Shown in pieces: positions 27,970 through 37,188 of a stretch of DNA of 62,727 nucleotides. The notes beneath the pieces were generated by a model, which was given only the letters and a program-made list of their open reading frames with translations, was not told the origin of the DNA and made no database searches. Origin of the DNA: Phormidesmis sp. RL_2_1 (GTDB taxonomy: Bacteria > Cyanobacteriota > Cyanobacteriia > Phormidesmidales > Phormidesmidaceae); assembly GCA_012033015.1 (NCBI GenBank), contig JAAUPS010000005.1, positions 1-62,727 on the forward strand, given 5' to 3'. The position numbers and the translations under genes are program-made. Numbering within the stretch: the first letter of the stretch is position 1; each line of letters opens with the position of its first letter.

Positions 27970-29348
27970 TTACATCGAGCGTTCTTGAGATTCAGCCCAT
28001 GTCAACTGTTTTTTCCATGCCGGCAGATTGTCCTTCGCCTGTTGATACTTTTTTCTGTCACTGCCCTCAATTTCTGCAGGAATGTTGTCAGGGGCATTTT
28101 CCAGCAGCGCAATGCCCCTGCGCCATGAGGTAGCCGATTGCTTCCAATCAGCCGGATTGTTACTTTGAGCTGCTGTCTTGGCAAATTCTGTGGCACACAC
28201 TGCTTTTTGGATGGCATAGTACCAAGGACTATGGCGATGATATTTTGTTGCCCAATAGAGCGCTGTTTCGTAGTTTTGCTGATTGGCCAGCACTTGATCG
28301 TGAAAGCTAACCGTTGGCTCAACTGCGTTGAGGCGATCGAGCGATCGCTGACGCATCTCTAAAATATGCTTCCATTCTGCTGGTGTATCGGCAAACGTCG
28401 CCTCTGGATTGCATTGTTTTTGTTTGCCTGCAGGCGTTTTTGGATTGGGCTGCTGATCTAAGAAAAAGCTTTTCTGTAGTCATACATCGCAGAGGTAAAG
28501 ACTTGACGATTCGTATATTCAAGGTGTCGGTTTTGCACTCGGAGGCGCAGGGGGAGATAATCGCGGTTGTTGTCGAGCATCACCTTGAGGGGAGCGGCAG
28601 CATTTTCCCAAAGTTCTTCAATGCGCCGCCACTGCCGATCAGATTTAACGCTATCCCAAGGTTGGGCATTGGCTTGCACGGTGAGTTCTAATGCCTCAAC
28701 TTCAATGTCTTCGGCTGTAGATAATGCTGCCTGCACGTCTTCGCGTTGGAGTACCTGTGGTGGCGGCGGCTGAGGCGGTACGCATCCTCGCAAAGATGCG
28801 ATCGCTAGAGCCACAGCAACCGCCCCTAAGCCAACAAAAGCAAGGCTTCTTCTGCGCTTTTCAGCCAAGCCTCGATCTGGTATGCGGCCTGGGCCGCCGC
28901 TTGCTCTACTCGCTGTACTTGCCTTTTCAGGTGCGATCGCAGGATCCCTAGCAGGACTACCTTTAACACCCAAATTCTTCAGCAGTAACGGAAAACCCGC
29001 CTCGAAGTCCGCCGACAAATCAACATATTGCAGCCTTCTGAGGCGAAACGGAATCTCACATTTGCCACACAAGACCGGAATCACCTGCTTCGATTCGTCC
29101 AGCGCATAGGACACCTCATCCATCACATTGTCAGAGTCAACGGAGGTTTTCGATAGCAGTACCATCAACCCTTGGGATGATTTCAAAGCAGCCTGAACGG
29201 CTTTATCCCAGCGATCGCCAGCCGGAATATCGAGCTGATCTATCCATAGGTTCACCCCTTCAGCGCGTAACCGCTCCGCTAGCTTTAGGGCAAATGCCTC
29301 ATCCGCCCGAGAATAGCTTACAAAGTAGGTCAGCGGTGCCGATGCCAT
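27970..29348 (-). CDS. TIR-domain membrane protein, split by a frameshift
   Basis: Residues 1-135 are a TIR domain (YFVSYSRADEAFALKLAERL, WIDQLDIPAGDRWD and the Glu-containing VMDEVSYALDE). The Glu sits where TIR NADases carry their catalytic residue. A proline-rich linker, one membrane helix (about 170-190) and an uncharacterised helical C-terminal domain follow. Two ORFs, 28458-29348 and 27970-28356, are joined if one A is restored in the AGAAAAGC run (28470-28473 on the plus strand), which keeps the frame open as RKSFFLDQQP and on to MRQRSLDRLN. Joined length is about 460 residues. TIR proteins can hydrolyse NAD+ in bacterial immunity; that role is inferred here. Confidence 0.75.
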
Positions 29349-29620
29349 TGCTCTAAGATTGATAATCCAACTGATGGTTCAACTGGTAGTTCAACTGATC
29401 TTCAAGGACACCCAACCATTCAGCCCAGCCATTTGGCCCAGCCATTTGGCCCAATCATTCGGCCCAACCATTCGGCTATAAGGCCCAGACAGAGCGGCTC
29501 AATTCCACCTAGGCCCCAATATCCAATATCTAGGGCAATTTTACGCTAGATCGGTGTAAGCTATGGGCACTTCAGCCCTCACTGTTTGATCTCTTTACCT
29601 CTGGTTGATGTTTGAGCGCT

Positions 29621-30553
29621 ATGAATGAGCTTCTCCTCGCCGTTTATATTTTGGTTGTGCTCTATGTCTTGTATCAAATGGCACTGTCTTTAGAAAAGCA
29701 ACAAGAAGCCAAGGTCATTATTGGTTTAGACGAAGCATTTTTAGAAGAGCAAACAGTTCGTCAGCTTTCTATGCAACCCGGCGCTAGAAACATTCGTGCC
29801 AAAGTGGAGAAGGTGGGATTTGGGAAAAACAAATTCTCGGTGCTGGCCTTTACCTTTGAGCAAGCCCCGCCCATTCCCATCCCCCCTAAAGATTTGGAAA
29901 AATGGGAAAAAGATGGCATGACGCCGCAGCAGGTGAGCCAGAGAAATCAAGAATGGAGTAAAGAAAGAATTTCAATTCAGGTACTCCCCGTTGGCGAAAA
30001 AAAAGCTGTCCTGATTCCTTTTTTGTCAATTGATGTGAAAAACAAAACGCGCGATCTTCAAATTCATCTCGATTGGGACTACAGCTCAATCGAGATGTTC
30101 GGGCAGGGCAATCGAGTCATTCGCTCAACTTCAAATACCTTTAGAGATTTATCCCAGCCTCAAATCTTTGGTACCGTCAACCCCAATAGAGTAGTGCGCT
30201 TCGATGTCAATATTGAAAGAAACTATACCCGCGATCCACAAACGAACCAGCTTAAGCAACCCATGCCCTTGGCTAACTTGGAGCAAAGGCTAGCATCAGC
30301 CAAGCTCACCGACCCCACCTCTACCGAAAAAAATATCGAACCCCTGTATGGCCTAGATCTGATGGTGAGAATCAAAGGCACCGCTGAGCCCGACAACAAA
30401 ATGATCAATTTGCTTGTGCCCTTTGCCTTCAACTTAGAAATTAAGGTCGATCCACCGGCTTTTCCGCCGTTACGTTGGTTCCTACGAGTCTTTGGGGCCA
30501 ATCGGGAAAAGGGCAGTTGGCTGTGGGGAACGACCAAAGAAGGCGCGCAGTAA
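29621..30553 (+). CDS. membrane-anchored protein of unknown function
   Basis: About 310 residues from the ATG at 29621; the track start at 29612 is a TTG. One N-terminal helix (LLLAVYILVVLYVLYQMAL) is followed by a soluble, beta-rich region with no motif I recognise, ending in a basic aromatic tail (LRWFLRVFGANREKGSW). The gene sits just upstream of rnpB on the same strand. A structural or regulatory role is possible; no function is claimed. Confidence 0.6.
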   Translation: MNELLLAVYILVVLYVLYQMALSLEKQQEAKVIIGLDEAFLEEQTVRQLSMQPGARNIRAKVEKVGFGKNKFSVLAFTFEQAPPIPIPPKDLEKWEKDGMTPQQVSQRNQEWSKERISIQVLPVGEKKAVLIPFLSIDVKNKTRDLQIHLDWDYSSIEMFGQGNRVIRSTSNTFRDLSQPQIFGTVNPNRVVRFDVNIERNYTRDPQTNQLKQPMPLANLEQRLASAKLTDPTSTEKNIEPLYGLDLMVRIKGTAEPDNKMINLLVPFAFNLEIKVDPPAFPPLRWFLRVFGANREKGSWLWGTTKEGAQ

Positions 30554-30607
30554 AGCCTTCACCACCAAAGCCGCAAAAGGGTCTACATATCTCATACACT
30601 ACAGATA

Positions 30608-31006
30608 TAGAGCTGGCTCAGTGGTTGCGGAAATAAAAAGAGGTGAGTCGCCCTTTTTATTTTTGAGGAAAGTCCGGGCTCCCTAAAAGCCAAACTTGCT
30701 GGGTAACGCCCAGTGCGGGTGACCGTGAGGAGAGTGCCACAGAAACATACCGCCGATGGAAAGTCTGACTTTCACAGGCAAGGGTGCAAGGGTGCGGTAA
30801 GAGCGCACCGGCAGCATCGAGAGGTGCTGGCCAGGTAAACCCCGGTTGGGTGCAAGGCCAAAGGAGCGACGGTTGGCTTTTTACCAGCTCCGCAAAAGCG
30901 CGCCGCTTGAGGCGTCTGGTAACAGGCGTCCCAGATAGATAACCACCTTATGCTGACAGCGTAAGCTAGAGGCATGGGAACAGAACCCGGCTTAGGTCCA
31001 GCTCTA
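30608..31006 (+). ncRNA. rnpB: RNase P RNA
   Basis: The catalytic RNA of RNase P, which matures tRNA 5' ends. The ends pair as helix P1: TAGAGCTGG at 30608-30616 and CCAGCTCTA at 30998-31006. The universally conserved core stretches are present: GAGGAAAGTCCGGGCTCC, ACGCCCAGTGCGGGTGACCG, GAGTGCCACAGAAACATACC and GAACCCGGCTTA. Length, about 399 nt, fits cyanobacterial type A. A T-run (ATTTTTT) follows at about 31011. The direct-repeat stretch at 31020-31115 separates it from rnc. Confidence 0.97.
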
Positions 31007-31136
31007 CCTCATTTTTTGGCAGCGTTTTACAGTCTGCGTTTTACGGCGTACGTTATTACGGCGCGTTTTACGGTGTACGTTTTATTGGTTCTGTTTTACT
31101 GGTTCTGTTTTACGGTTTGCATTGGTTGAGCTGTCC

Positions 31137-31949
31137 ATGGTCGATACGTATCACGCTTTAGACAAACTCGATAAGCTGCTTTTGCAGTTTGATATTCCAG
31201 CAGGTCAGGTCAAGGGCAATTTGCTGAGGCTGGCGCTGATAGATATTTCTTGCTCAGCAACAGAAAATAACGAAAAGCTGGAGTTTTTGGGAGATGCGGC
31301 GCTGCGCTTGGCGGCGGCTGAGTTTTTAATGGAGCACTACCCTGAGATGCCGTTGGGGGAAATGTCAGCGATTAGATCGCATGTGGTGAGCGATCGCATC
31401 CTAGCAACGATTGCCAAGCATTACCATTTAGGCGATTACCTTCAGCTTTCTAAAAGCGCCCAAGGTGACAAAGCAGGCACCGATTCCCGCTTAGCTGACA
31501 CCTTAGAAGCTGTTTTGGGGGCTTTGTATTTGAGTGCAGGCAACCTCAGCCTCATTCGCCCTTGGCTTGATACGCACTTAGAGCGGCTGACCAACGAGCT
31601 CAAAACTGACCCGGCCAAGCAAAACTACAAAGCTGCGCTGCAAGAGCTTACCCAGTTACATTGCAAAGCCTTGCCGACTTACAAAGTGGTAGAAATCAGT
31701 CAGGTACACGGCGATGAAGAGCGCTTCTTAGCCCAAGTTTGGTTTCAAAATAAATCATGGGGGCAAGGCAAGGGACGCTCCCGCAAAATGGCTGAACAGG
31801 CAGCCGCCCAAGTGGCCTTTGATGATTTGCGGCAAGCACTGAGCCAACCTGTAGCGCCACCGCCCACTGCACCGCCCACTGCACCACCGACTGCACCGCC
31901 CACTGCACCGCCCACTACAAAACCCACTGCAACCGAGGCATACCAGTGA
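31137..31949 (+). CDS. rnc: ribonuclease III
   Basis: A double-strand-specific endoribonuclease for rRNA and mRNA processing, 270 residues from the ATG at 31137. The RNase III signature NEKLEFLGDAALRLA carries the metal-binding acidic residues, with a second acidic motif in DTLEAVLGALYL. A double-stranded-RNA-binding domain follows (NYKAALQELTQ to AAAQVAFDDL). The C-terminus ends in a proline-rich repeat PPTAPPTA encoded by 12-bp units (about 31858-31920). Its stop overlaps the GTG start of the next gene (GTGA), suggesting translational coupling. Placement beside rnpB groups two RNA-processing genes. Confidence 0.93.
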   Translation: MVDTYHALDKLDKLLLQFDIPAGQVKGNLLRLALIDISCSATENNEKLEFLGDAALRLAAAEFLMEHYPEMPLGEMSAIRSHVVSDRILATIAKHYHLGDYLQLSKSAQGDKAGTDSRLADTLEAVLGALYLSAGNLSLIRPWLDTHLERLTNELKTDPAKQNYKAALQELTQLHCKALPTYKVVEISQVHGDEERFLAQVWFQNKSWGQGKGRSRKMAEQAAAQVAFDDLRQALSQPVAPPPTAPPTAPPTAPPTAPPTTKPTATEAYQ

Positions 31950-33010
31950 GTCAACCAGTCGATTCACAGCAGCTTCAGCCGATTGATTTGGCGTTGTTCG
32001 GGGTGGGGCGTTGGGGTACTCATTTGCTGCGCAACTTTTTGGTGCATCCGGCGATTCGGCTGAGGGCTGTGGTCGAAGCTTCTGCTGAACGACTAGAGGC
32101 GATCGCGCCTGATTTAGATGACACGATCGCGCTGTTTACCGATTGGCAAGCAGCCATGCAGCTAGAGGGACTGATGGCGGCGGCGATCGCCACCCCTGCT
32201 GCCACCCACTACGAACTGATTAAAACCGCTTTGCACCGAGGGCTCCACGTTCTGGCGGAGAAACCCCTCACTTTAGATACCGCTAGCGCTCAAGCCCTGT
32301 GTGATTTGGCCAAACAGCAGCAGCGACAGCTTGTCGTTGACCATACTTACCTCTTTCACAGTGCGGTGGCTGCAGGCAAAGTTGCGATCGCAGACATCGG
32401 CACCCCCCGCTACGGCTATGCCACCCGCACCCACCTCGGCCCTGTTCGCCGCGATGTCGATGCCCTGTGGGACTTAGCCATTCACGACATTTCCATCTTC
32501 AACCACTGGCTAGGCGAAAGCCCAGTGCAGGTACAGGCCCAGGGCAGTTGCTGGCTACAGCCCCAAGTCAAAACCGCGCTTTCTCCCCATGGCCTAGCTG
32601 ATGTGGTGTGGTGTCGGTTGCAATATCCCAGTGGATTTCAAGCCACCATTCATCTATGCTGGGCCAACCCCGATAAGCAAAGGCGGCTTTGCGTTGTCGG
32701 CTCCAGCGCCACCTTGATTTTCGACGAAATGAACCCAACCCAGCCCTTGATTCAACAACGGGGAGATTTTGCTGAATCTGATGGCTGGTTTACACCGCAA
32801 AATGTGGCCACAACCCCTCTCGATGTCCCATCTTCTGAGCCTTTACGCAACCTCTGCGATCACTTTGTACAGTGCATCCATAGGGCGCAGTACTCAGCAC
32901 GTTCCTCAGGCCAAATCGGCAGCGATTTGGTGTCTATCCTAGTGGCGCTCTCAGCCTCACTCAACCGTGAAGGCCAATGGATATCCTTACAACCTACGCA
33001 CTGTGATTAA
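31946..33010 (+). CDS. Gfo/Idh/MocA-family oxidoreductase
   Basis: A 354-residue NAD(P)-dependent sugar or cyclitol dehydrogenase-type protein starting at GTG, overlapping rnc by four bases. The Rossmann motif is GVGRWGTHLLRNF; the family motif AEKPLTLD follows near residue 105, and the C-terminal alpha/beta domain begins around residue 125. The conserved DLAIHDISIFNHWLG stretch contains the likely catalytic His. The substrate cannot be inferred. Confidence 0.88.
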   Translation: MSQPVDSQQLQPIDLALFGVGRWGTHLLRNFLVHPAIRLRAVVEASAERLEAIAPDLDDTIALFTDWQAAMQLEGLMAAAIATPAATHYELIKTALHRGLHVLAEKPLTLDTASAQALCDLAKQQQRQLVVDHTYLFHSAVAAGKVAIADIGTPRYGYATRTHLGPVRRDVDALWDLAIHDISIFNHWLGESPVQVQAQGSCWLQPQVKTALSPHGLADVVWCRLQYPSGFQATIHLCWANPDKQRRLCVVGSSATLIFDEMNPTQPLIQQRGDFAESDGWFTPQNVATTPLDVPSSEPLRNLCDHFVQCIHRAQYSARSSGQIGSDLVSILVALSASLNREGQWISLQPTHCD

Positions 33011-33117
33011 AGTGCCTGTATTACGGTGCCAGTATTGAGGTGCCAGGATTACGGTGCCAGATGATAGGAGTACTAGATGATGGGATTGCTATATGAAGTA
33101 GGAGATAGACGATCACG

Positions 33118-33897
33118 ATGCAGCCACAGGTACTGACGCCAGAGATGAGTCAAGCAGCGCTTTCTGATGTGCGCTTAGTCGCAACGGATATGGATGGGAC
33201 GCTAACGACGGGCGGTGAGTTTGCGCCGGGGCTACTGCAAGCTTTTGCACGGCTGCAAGCACACGACATTGAGGTGATGATTGTCACAGGGCGCTCGACT
33301 GGATGGGTGAGTGGCTTAGTTAATTATTTGCCTGTCGTGGGTGCGATCGCCGAAAACGGCGGTGTATACATCAGCAAAGCTAATCTTGAGCCGTTGATTT
33401 TGCCAGATATTCCCCGTATGGGCAGTCATCGCGATCGCCTATCAATGATATTTGAGCGGCTCAAAACGCGCTATCCCCAGCTCCAGCCATCGGCAGACAA
33501 TCCCTATCGGATCACCGACTGGACGTTTGACATTGGCGAACTCAGCGCAACCGACATCGATTGGATTCGCCAGACCTGCACCGACATGACCATGGGCTTT
33601 ACCTACAGCACCGTGCAGTGCCACCTCAAAATTGACCGGCAAAACAAAGCCGCAGGACTAATCAAAGTTCTACAGCAGCAGTTTCCCAAGCTATCGGCCA
33701 CAGAAATTATCACCGTCGGCGATAGCCCCAACGACGAAAGCCTGTTTAATCCCGACTCGTTTCCCCATTCGGTTGGGGTAGCCAATGTCGCTCACTATTT
33801 ACCGGCGCTCGCCTACGCACCGACCTACCTTACAACGGCAGCCGAGGGAGAAGGCTTTATCGAACTCGTAAACCGGTTGGTAGAAAAAGCCCGATAA
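33118..33897 (+). CDS. HAD-superfamily hydrolase, class IIB
   Basis: A 259-residue phosphatase-like protein. Motif I is ATDMDGTLT, motif II is VTGRSTG, a C2-type cap follows, and motif IV is TVGDSPNDESLF. This is the Cof/sucrose-phosphatase-like layout. The substrate is probably a phosphosugar, but the family does not settle it. Repeats with unit GGTGCCAG occupy the gap upstream (33012-33065). Confidence 0.85.
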   Translation: MQPQVLTPEMSQAALSDVRLVATDMDGTLTTGGEFAPGLLQAFARLQAHDIEVMIVTGRSTGWVSGLVNYLPVVGAIAENGGVYISKANLEPLILPDIPRMGSHRDRLSMIFERLKTRYPQLQPSADNPYRITDWTFDIGELSATDIDWIRQTCTDMTMGFTYSTVQCHLKIDRQNKAAGLIKVLQQQFPKLSATEIITVGDSPNDESLFNPDSFPHSVGVANVAHYLPALAYAPTYLTTAAEGEGFIELVNRLVEKAR

Positions 33898-33924
33898 CGC
33901 GCCTTATGGCTGGTGCCGGATGGA

Positions 33925-34086
33925 TATAGCTGCTGTCGAGTAAGTGAGGACAATAGTCATTCTCCTCGGAGAGGCTACGCCAACGCTAGAAGCCTTGAGT
34001 AGCAGCGGTGAGACCCTGCGTCGCTTCGCGGCGCTAAGGAATGCTCACCAAGACGAAGTCAGAATGCATCCTTACTTTGCTATACC
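33925..34086. repeat. modular palindromic dispersed repeat, copy C (longest)
   Basis: It holds in order TATAGCTGCTGTCGAG, then TCTCCTCGGAGAGGCTACGC, a hairpin block GCGTCGCTTCGCGGCGC flanked by GTGAG / CTCAC, and the block AGAATGCATCCTTACTTTGC. Blocks one, two and four match copy A in reverse complement; block three matches the insert in the IS1 transposase gene. No gene is supported in 33898-34246. Confidence 0.82.
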
Positions 34087-34246
34087 TGTAGTCAGTAGCA
34101 GACTGCCGAAATCAAGCGGCATCGGTAGCAGACTGTAGCATTAGCAAACTGTAGCATTAGCAGACTGTGGGCTAGTATTTTAGCTACGTCTGTCGGTAAA
34201 CTTTATCCTAATCTTGAACTGCCCAACCTACACCTGAACTTTAACC

Positions 34247-35697
34247 ATGGCTTCAGTTTCACCCTCTTCCTTTGTCGGCAAAGATATTAAATTTGGGACG
34301 GATGGCTGGCGAGGTATTATCGCGGCTGATTTTACCTTTGAGCGTGTAGGCAAGGTAGCAGCTTTGGCAGCGCAGGTGTTGGAGGAAACCTACGGCAGCA
34401 ATCGTGGTAAAACGGTGATTGTCGGCTACGATCGGCGGTTTTTGTCGGCTGATTTTGCCCGGTATGCAGCAGAGGCGATCGCCGCTGCCGGATATGAGGT
34501 GAAGCTATCTGAATGCTTTGCGCCGACGCCTGCTTTTAGCTGGGCAGCATTCGACCAAAAGGCATTAGGCGCTATCGTGATTACAGCGAGCCATAACCCT
34601 GCTGCCTACAACGGACTCAAGATCAAAAGTGCTTTGGGAGGCTCAGTCCCCCCTGAGGTCACTGAAAAGGTAGAAGCAAAGCTAGATCAGCCCCGGCCCC
34701 AAGCGGATACCCCTGGTAGTATTACCCTGTTTGACCCTTGGCCGAGCTATTGCACGGCGTTGCAGTCCATGGTGGATATTGAAGCGATTCGCTCAGCCGT
34801 GAGTGATGGCAAGCTGACGGTGTTTGCCGAGGTGATGCATGGCGCGGCAGCGACGGGGTTACGCAGGCTGCTAGAGCAAGAAATTTATGAAATCAATGGG
34901 GAGGCCGATCCACTGTTTGAAGGGGGCGCACCTGAGCCATTGCCAAACTATATTCCCAAGCTGTTTGAGGCGATCAAAAATAAGACAAATAGTGGCCTGA
35001 CGGTAGGGCTCATCTTTGATGGCGATTGCGATCGCATTGCCGGGATGATGGTAGGGCTAATTTCCTCAGCTCCCAAGTGCTCATTCCCATTTTGATGGAG
35101 CATTTGACTCAGCGCCGGGGGATGAGTGGGGAAGTGGTCAAAACCATTAGCGGCTCCAACCTATTTCCGGCCCTAGCAAAACTGTACGGCCTACCTCTCT
35201 ACGAAACGCCAATTGGCTATAAATATATCGCCGATCGCATGTTGGAAACTCAGGTGCTGATTGGCGGTGAAGAGTCGGGTGGCATTGGCTATGGCCACCA
35301 TATTCCTGAGCGAGATGCGCTGCTATCGGCGCTGTACTTATTAGAAGCTGTGGTGAAAAGCGGTCAGGACTTTGGCGAACTCAATGACTCGCTGCGATCA
35401 CAAACGGGCTTTAGCTCCGCCTATGACCGGATTGATTTGCCGTTGGCCAGCATGGACGTGCGCGCCAAGCTATTAGACGCGCTGCAATCGAGTACGCCGC
35501 ATGACGTCGCGGGTAAACCGGTCACCAACTGTCTCACCATTGACGGCTATAAATTCAATTTAGCGGACGATAGCTGGCTCCTGATTCGCTTTAGCGGAAC
35601 AGAGCCCGTGCTGCGGCTATATTCTGAAGCAGCAACCATAGAGCAGGTACATGAGATTTTAGCTTGGGCCAAAGACTGGGCGACCTCGGTAGGCTAG
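34247..35697 (+). CDS. phosphoglucomutase/phosphomannomutase, split by a frameshift
   Basis: An alpha-D-phosphohexomutase that interconverts sugar 1- and 6-phosphates for glycogen and polysaccharide precursors. The active-site serine loop is ITASHNPAAYNG, the metal loop is DGDCDR and the sugar-binding loop is GGEESGG; the phosphate-binding FSGTEPVLRLY closes the protein. ORFs 34247-35095 and 35026-35697 join if one G is added in GCCGGGATGATGG near 35041-35045, giving IAGDDGRANF. The total, about 483 residues, matches the family. Confidence 0.9.
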
Positions 35698-35733
35698 CTG
35701 CTGGCTGCTGCTTGGCTGTCGCCTGGTAGCGGG

Positions 35734-36666
35734 TTATCTGGTGGCGTAATCTAGCAGGAGCTTACTGATTAAGGTAGTGGTGACGGCAATAAAAATGGGC
35801 TTGATGACCTTGGCCCCTTTTTGGGTGGCAAACGTTGCGCCTAAAAATGAGCCGATGCCCACGCCAAAGGCTCCGGCCAAACCCTTGGGATAGTCAATCA
35901 TGCCGGTGGTGGCAAAGGTGGCTAACGCGATCGCATTGGTCAGCAGGTTTAAGACCTTAGCGGTGCCGGTAGCACGCAAAAAGTCGAGCGGCCAAAGAGA
36001 AAGCAGCACAAAGACTAAAAAGACACCCGTACCGGGGCCAAAGAAGCCATCGTGAAAGCCGATAAGACAGCCAAAGAGAATGCTGAGAACAATACGTTTA
36101 GCACGCTGTTGATTGGCAGGTTGTTGATTGGCAGGTTGTTGATTGGCACGCTGTTGATTGGCACGCTGTTGATTGGCAGGTTGTTGATTGACAGGTTGTT
36201 GATTGGCAGGTTGTTGGTTGATATATGGCGAATTGGCAGGTTGTTGTTGTTGCTGGTGAGCTGCTAAATTTTGCGGTGGGTCACTTTGAGCTATCCCACG
36301 TTTGGTCATACCAAAACCAGGATTGAAAATCACAAACAGGGTAATTGCCACCATCAGTACAATCACGAGAGGTTCTGCCCAAGTGTTGGGCAATAGGCCG
36401 ATACTACGGCTACCAGCATAGCCCCCCAGCAAAACCGGAATGCCCATGACTGCACAGGCACGAGCGTCAATTTGTTGAGATTGGGCAAATTTGAGTGAGC
36501 TGGTGAGTGCGCCAAAGGTGCCACACAGCTTATTGGTGGCGATCGCACTGCTCACCGGCAGCCCTGTAAATAACAATCCTGGCAGCATAATCAGACCACC
36601 TCCGCCTGCGATCGCATCGACAAATCCAGCAGCGAGGCCGATAGCGAAAATCAGGATCAAGAGCAA
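35734..36666 (-). CDS. TSUP family (TauE/SafE) membrane transporter
   Basis: A 310-residue protein with about eight membrane helices and the TauE/SafE N-terminal GLAAGFVDAIAGGGGLIMLP; the second half repeats the pattern (GCLIGFHDGFFGPGTG). These proteins export sulfite or organosulfur anions in other species; the substrate here is unknown. A polar loop between the halves is filled with NQQPANQQ repeats from 15-bp units (about 36105-36235). The start codon is TTG; an in-frame TAG lies 12 bases upstream and a MITE-like element 17 bases upstream, so the native start or promoter may have been replaced. Confidence 0.83.
   Translation of the reverse strand: MLLILIFAIGLAAGFVDAIAGGGGLIMLPGLLFTGLPVSSAIATNKLCGTFGALTSSLKFAQSQQIDARACAVMGIPVLLGGYAGSRSIGLLPNTWAEPLVIVLMVAITLFVIFNPGFGMTKRGIAQSDPPQNLAAHQQQQQPANSPYINQQPANQQPVNQQPANQQRANQQRANQQPANQQPANQQRAKRIVLSILFGCLIGFHDGFFGPGTGVFLVFVLLSLWPLDFLRATGTAKVLNLLTNAIALATFATTGMIDYPKGLAGAFGVGIGSFLGATFATQKGAKVIKPIFIAVTTTLISKLLLDYATR
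36105..36235. repeat. 15-bp in-frame tandem repeat in the TSUP gene
   Basis: About eight copies of TTGTTGATTGGCAGG or TTGTTGATTGGCACG, read on the minus strand as ANQQP or ANQQR. They are located in a polar loop between the membrane halves. Confidence 0.93.
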
Positions 36667-36682
36667 ATCAAGTACCTAAAAT

Positions 36683-36956
36683 GGGTATCAACTTAAAGCG
36701 GGACAGAAGGGTCTGGCAAAGAGGTATCAATAAGCACATCAAATAAAAAGCGCTGCGGCCAAGCCCAGAGCCGTGTATCGTCACCCTAACAAGTTTCAAA
36801 CAAGGGTACGATGACACTCAGTATAAGAGCCCGCAGCCAAAAAGTCGCCTAAGATGCTAGCCCACGTCGGTGAGTTGCCTATGCCTTGGCAGTCATCTAA
36901 ACTCCAGCGACCAAAACCTCTATACGCAGACGTTTTCCTGCCTTAAGTTGATACCC
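36683..36956 (+). mobile_element. MITE-like deletion derivative (274 bp) of the DUF6399-type IS
   Basis: It begins GGGTATCAACTTAA and ends TTAAGTTGATACCC, perfect 14-bp inverted termini. The left 170 bp matches the transposase-start end of the full IS at 59347-61087 (including CACCCTAACAAGTT and CAGTATAAGAG), encoding the first dozen transposase codons. From 36854 it matches the last 30 or so codons (CGGTGAGTTGCCTATGCC onward). The whole middle of the transposase is missing. No target duplication flanks it now. It sits immediately upstream of the TSUP start. Confidence 0.85.
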
Positions 36957-37123
36957 AGTGAGGTTAGTAACGGCCCACTCGAAGGTTTGAACAACAAATT
37001 GAAGAAGCTAAAACGGCAGATGTACGGTAGAGCTAGCTTGGAGCTACTCGCCAAGCGATTCATCATGGCTGCATAGCCCGCAGGGAAAGCATTTTCTCGG
37101 ATCACCAAAAGCTTGGAAGAGCC
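36957..37123 (+). pseudogene. ISL3-family transposase remnant with IS end
   Basis: From 36963 the frame reads SNGPLEGLNNKLKKLKRQMYG and ends FIMAA at 37076, the C-terminal region typical of ISL3-family transposases. About 50 bp further, GCTTGGAAGAGCC (ending 37123) resembles an ISL3-type terminal repeat read outward (GGCTCTTCCAAGC). The rest of the element is absent. Confidence 0.75.
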
Positions 37124-37188
37124 CTTTGCTATTGACATCTGATAAACCCCCATGGTGAAAAATCTCAACTCACGGCCAGACGTAGCCG

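Noticed and set aside
31696-31967. Minus-strand GGAV/CSGR repeat ORFs
   Set aside because: They are shadows of the proline-rich tail of rnc, with no independent support.
36957-37123. Target duplication flanking the MITE-like element
   Set aside because: The 8 bp on its two sides do not match; the right flank is ISL3 debris, so later rearrangement is likely.
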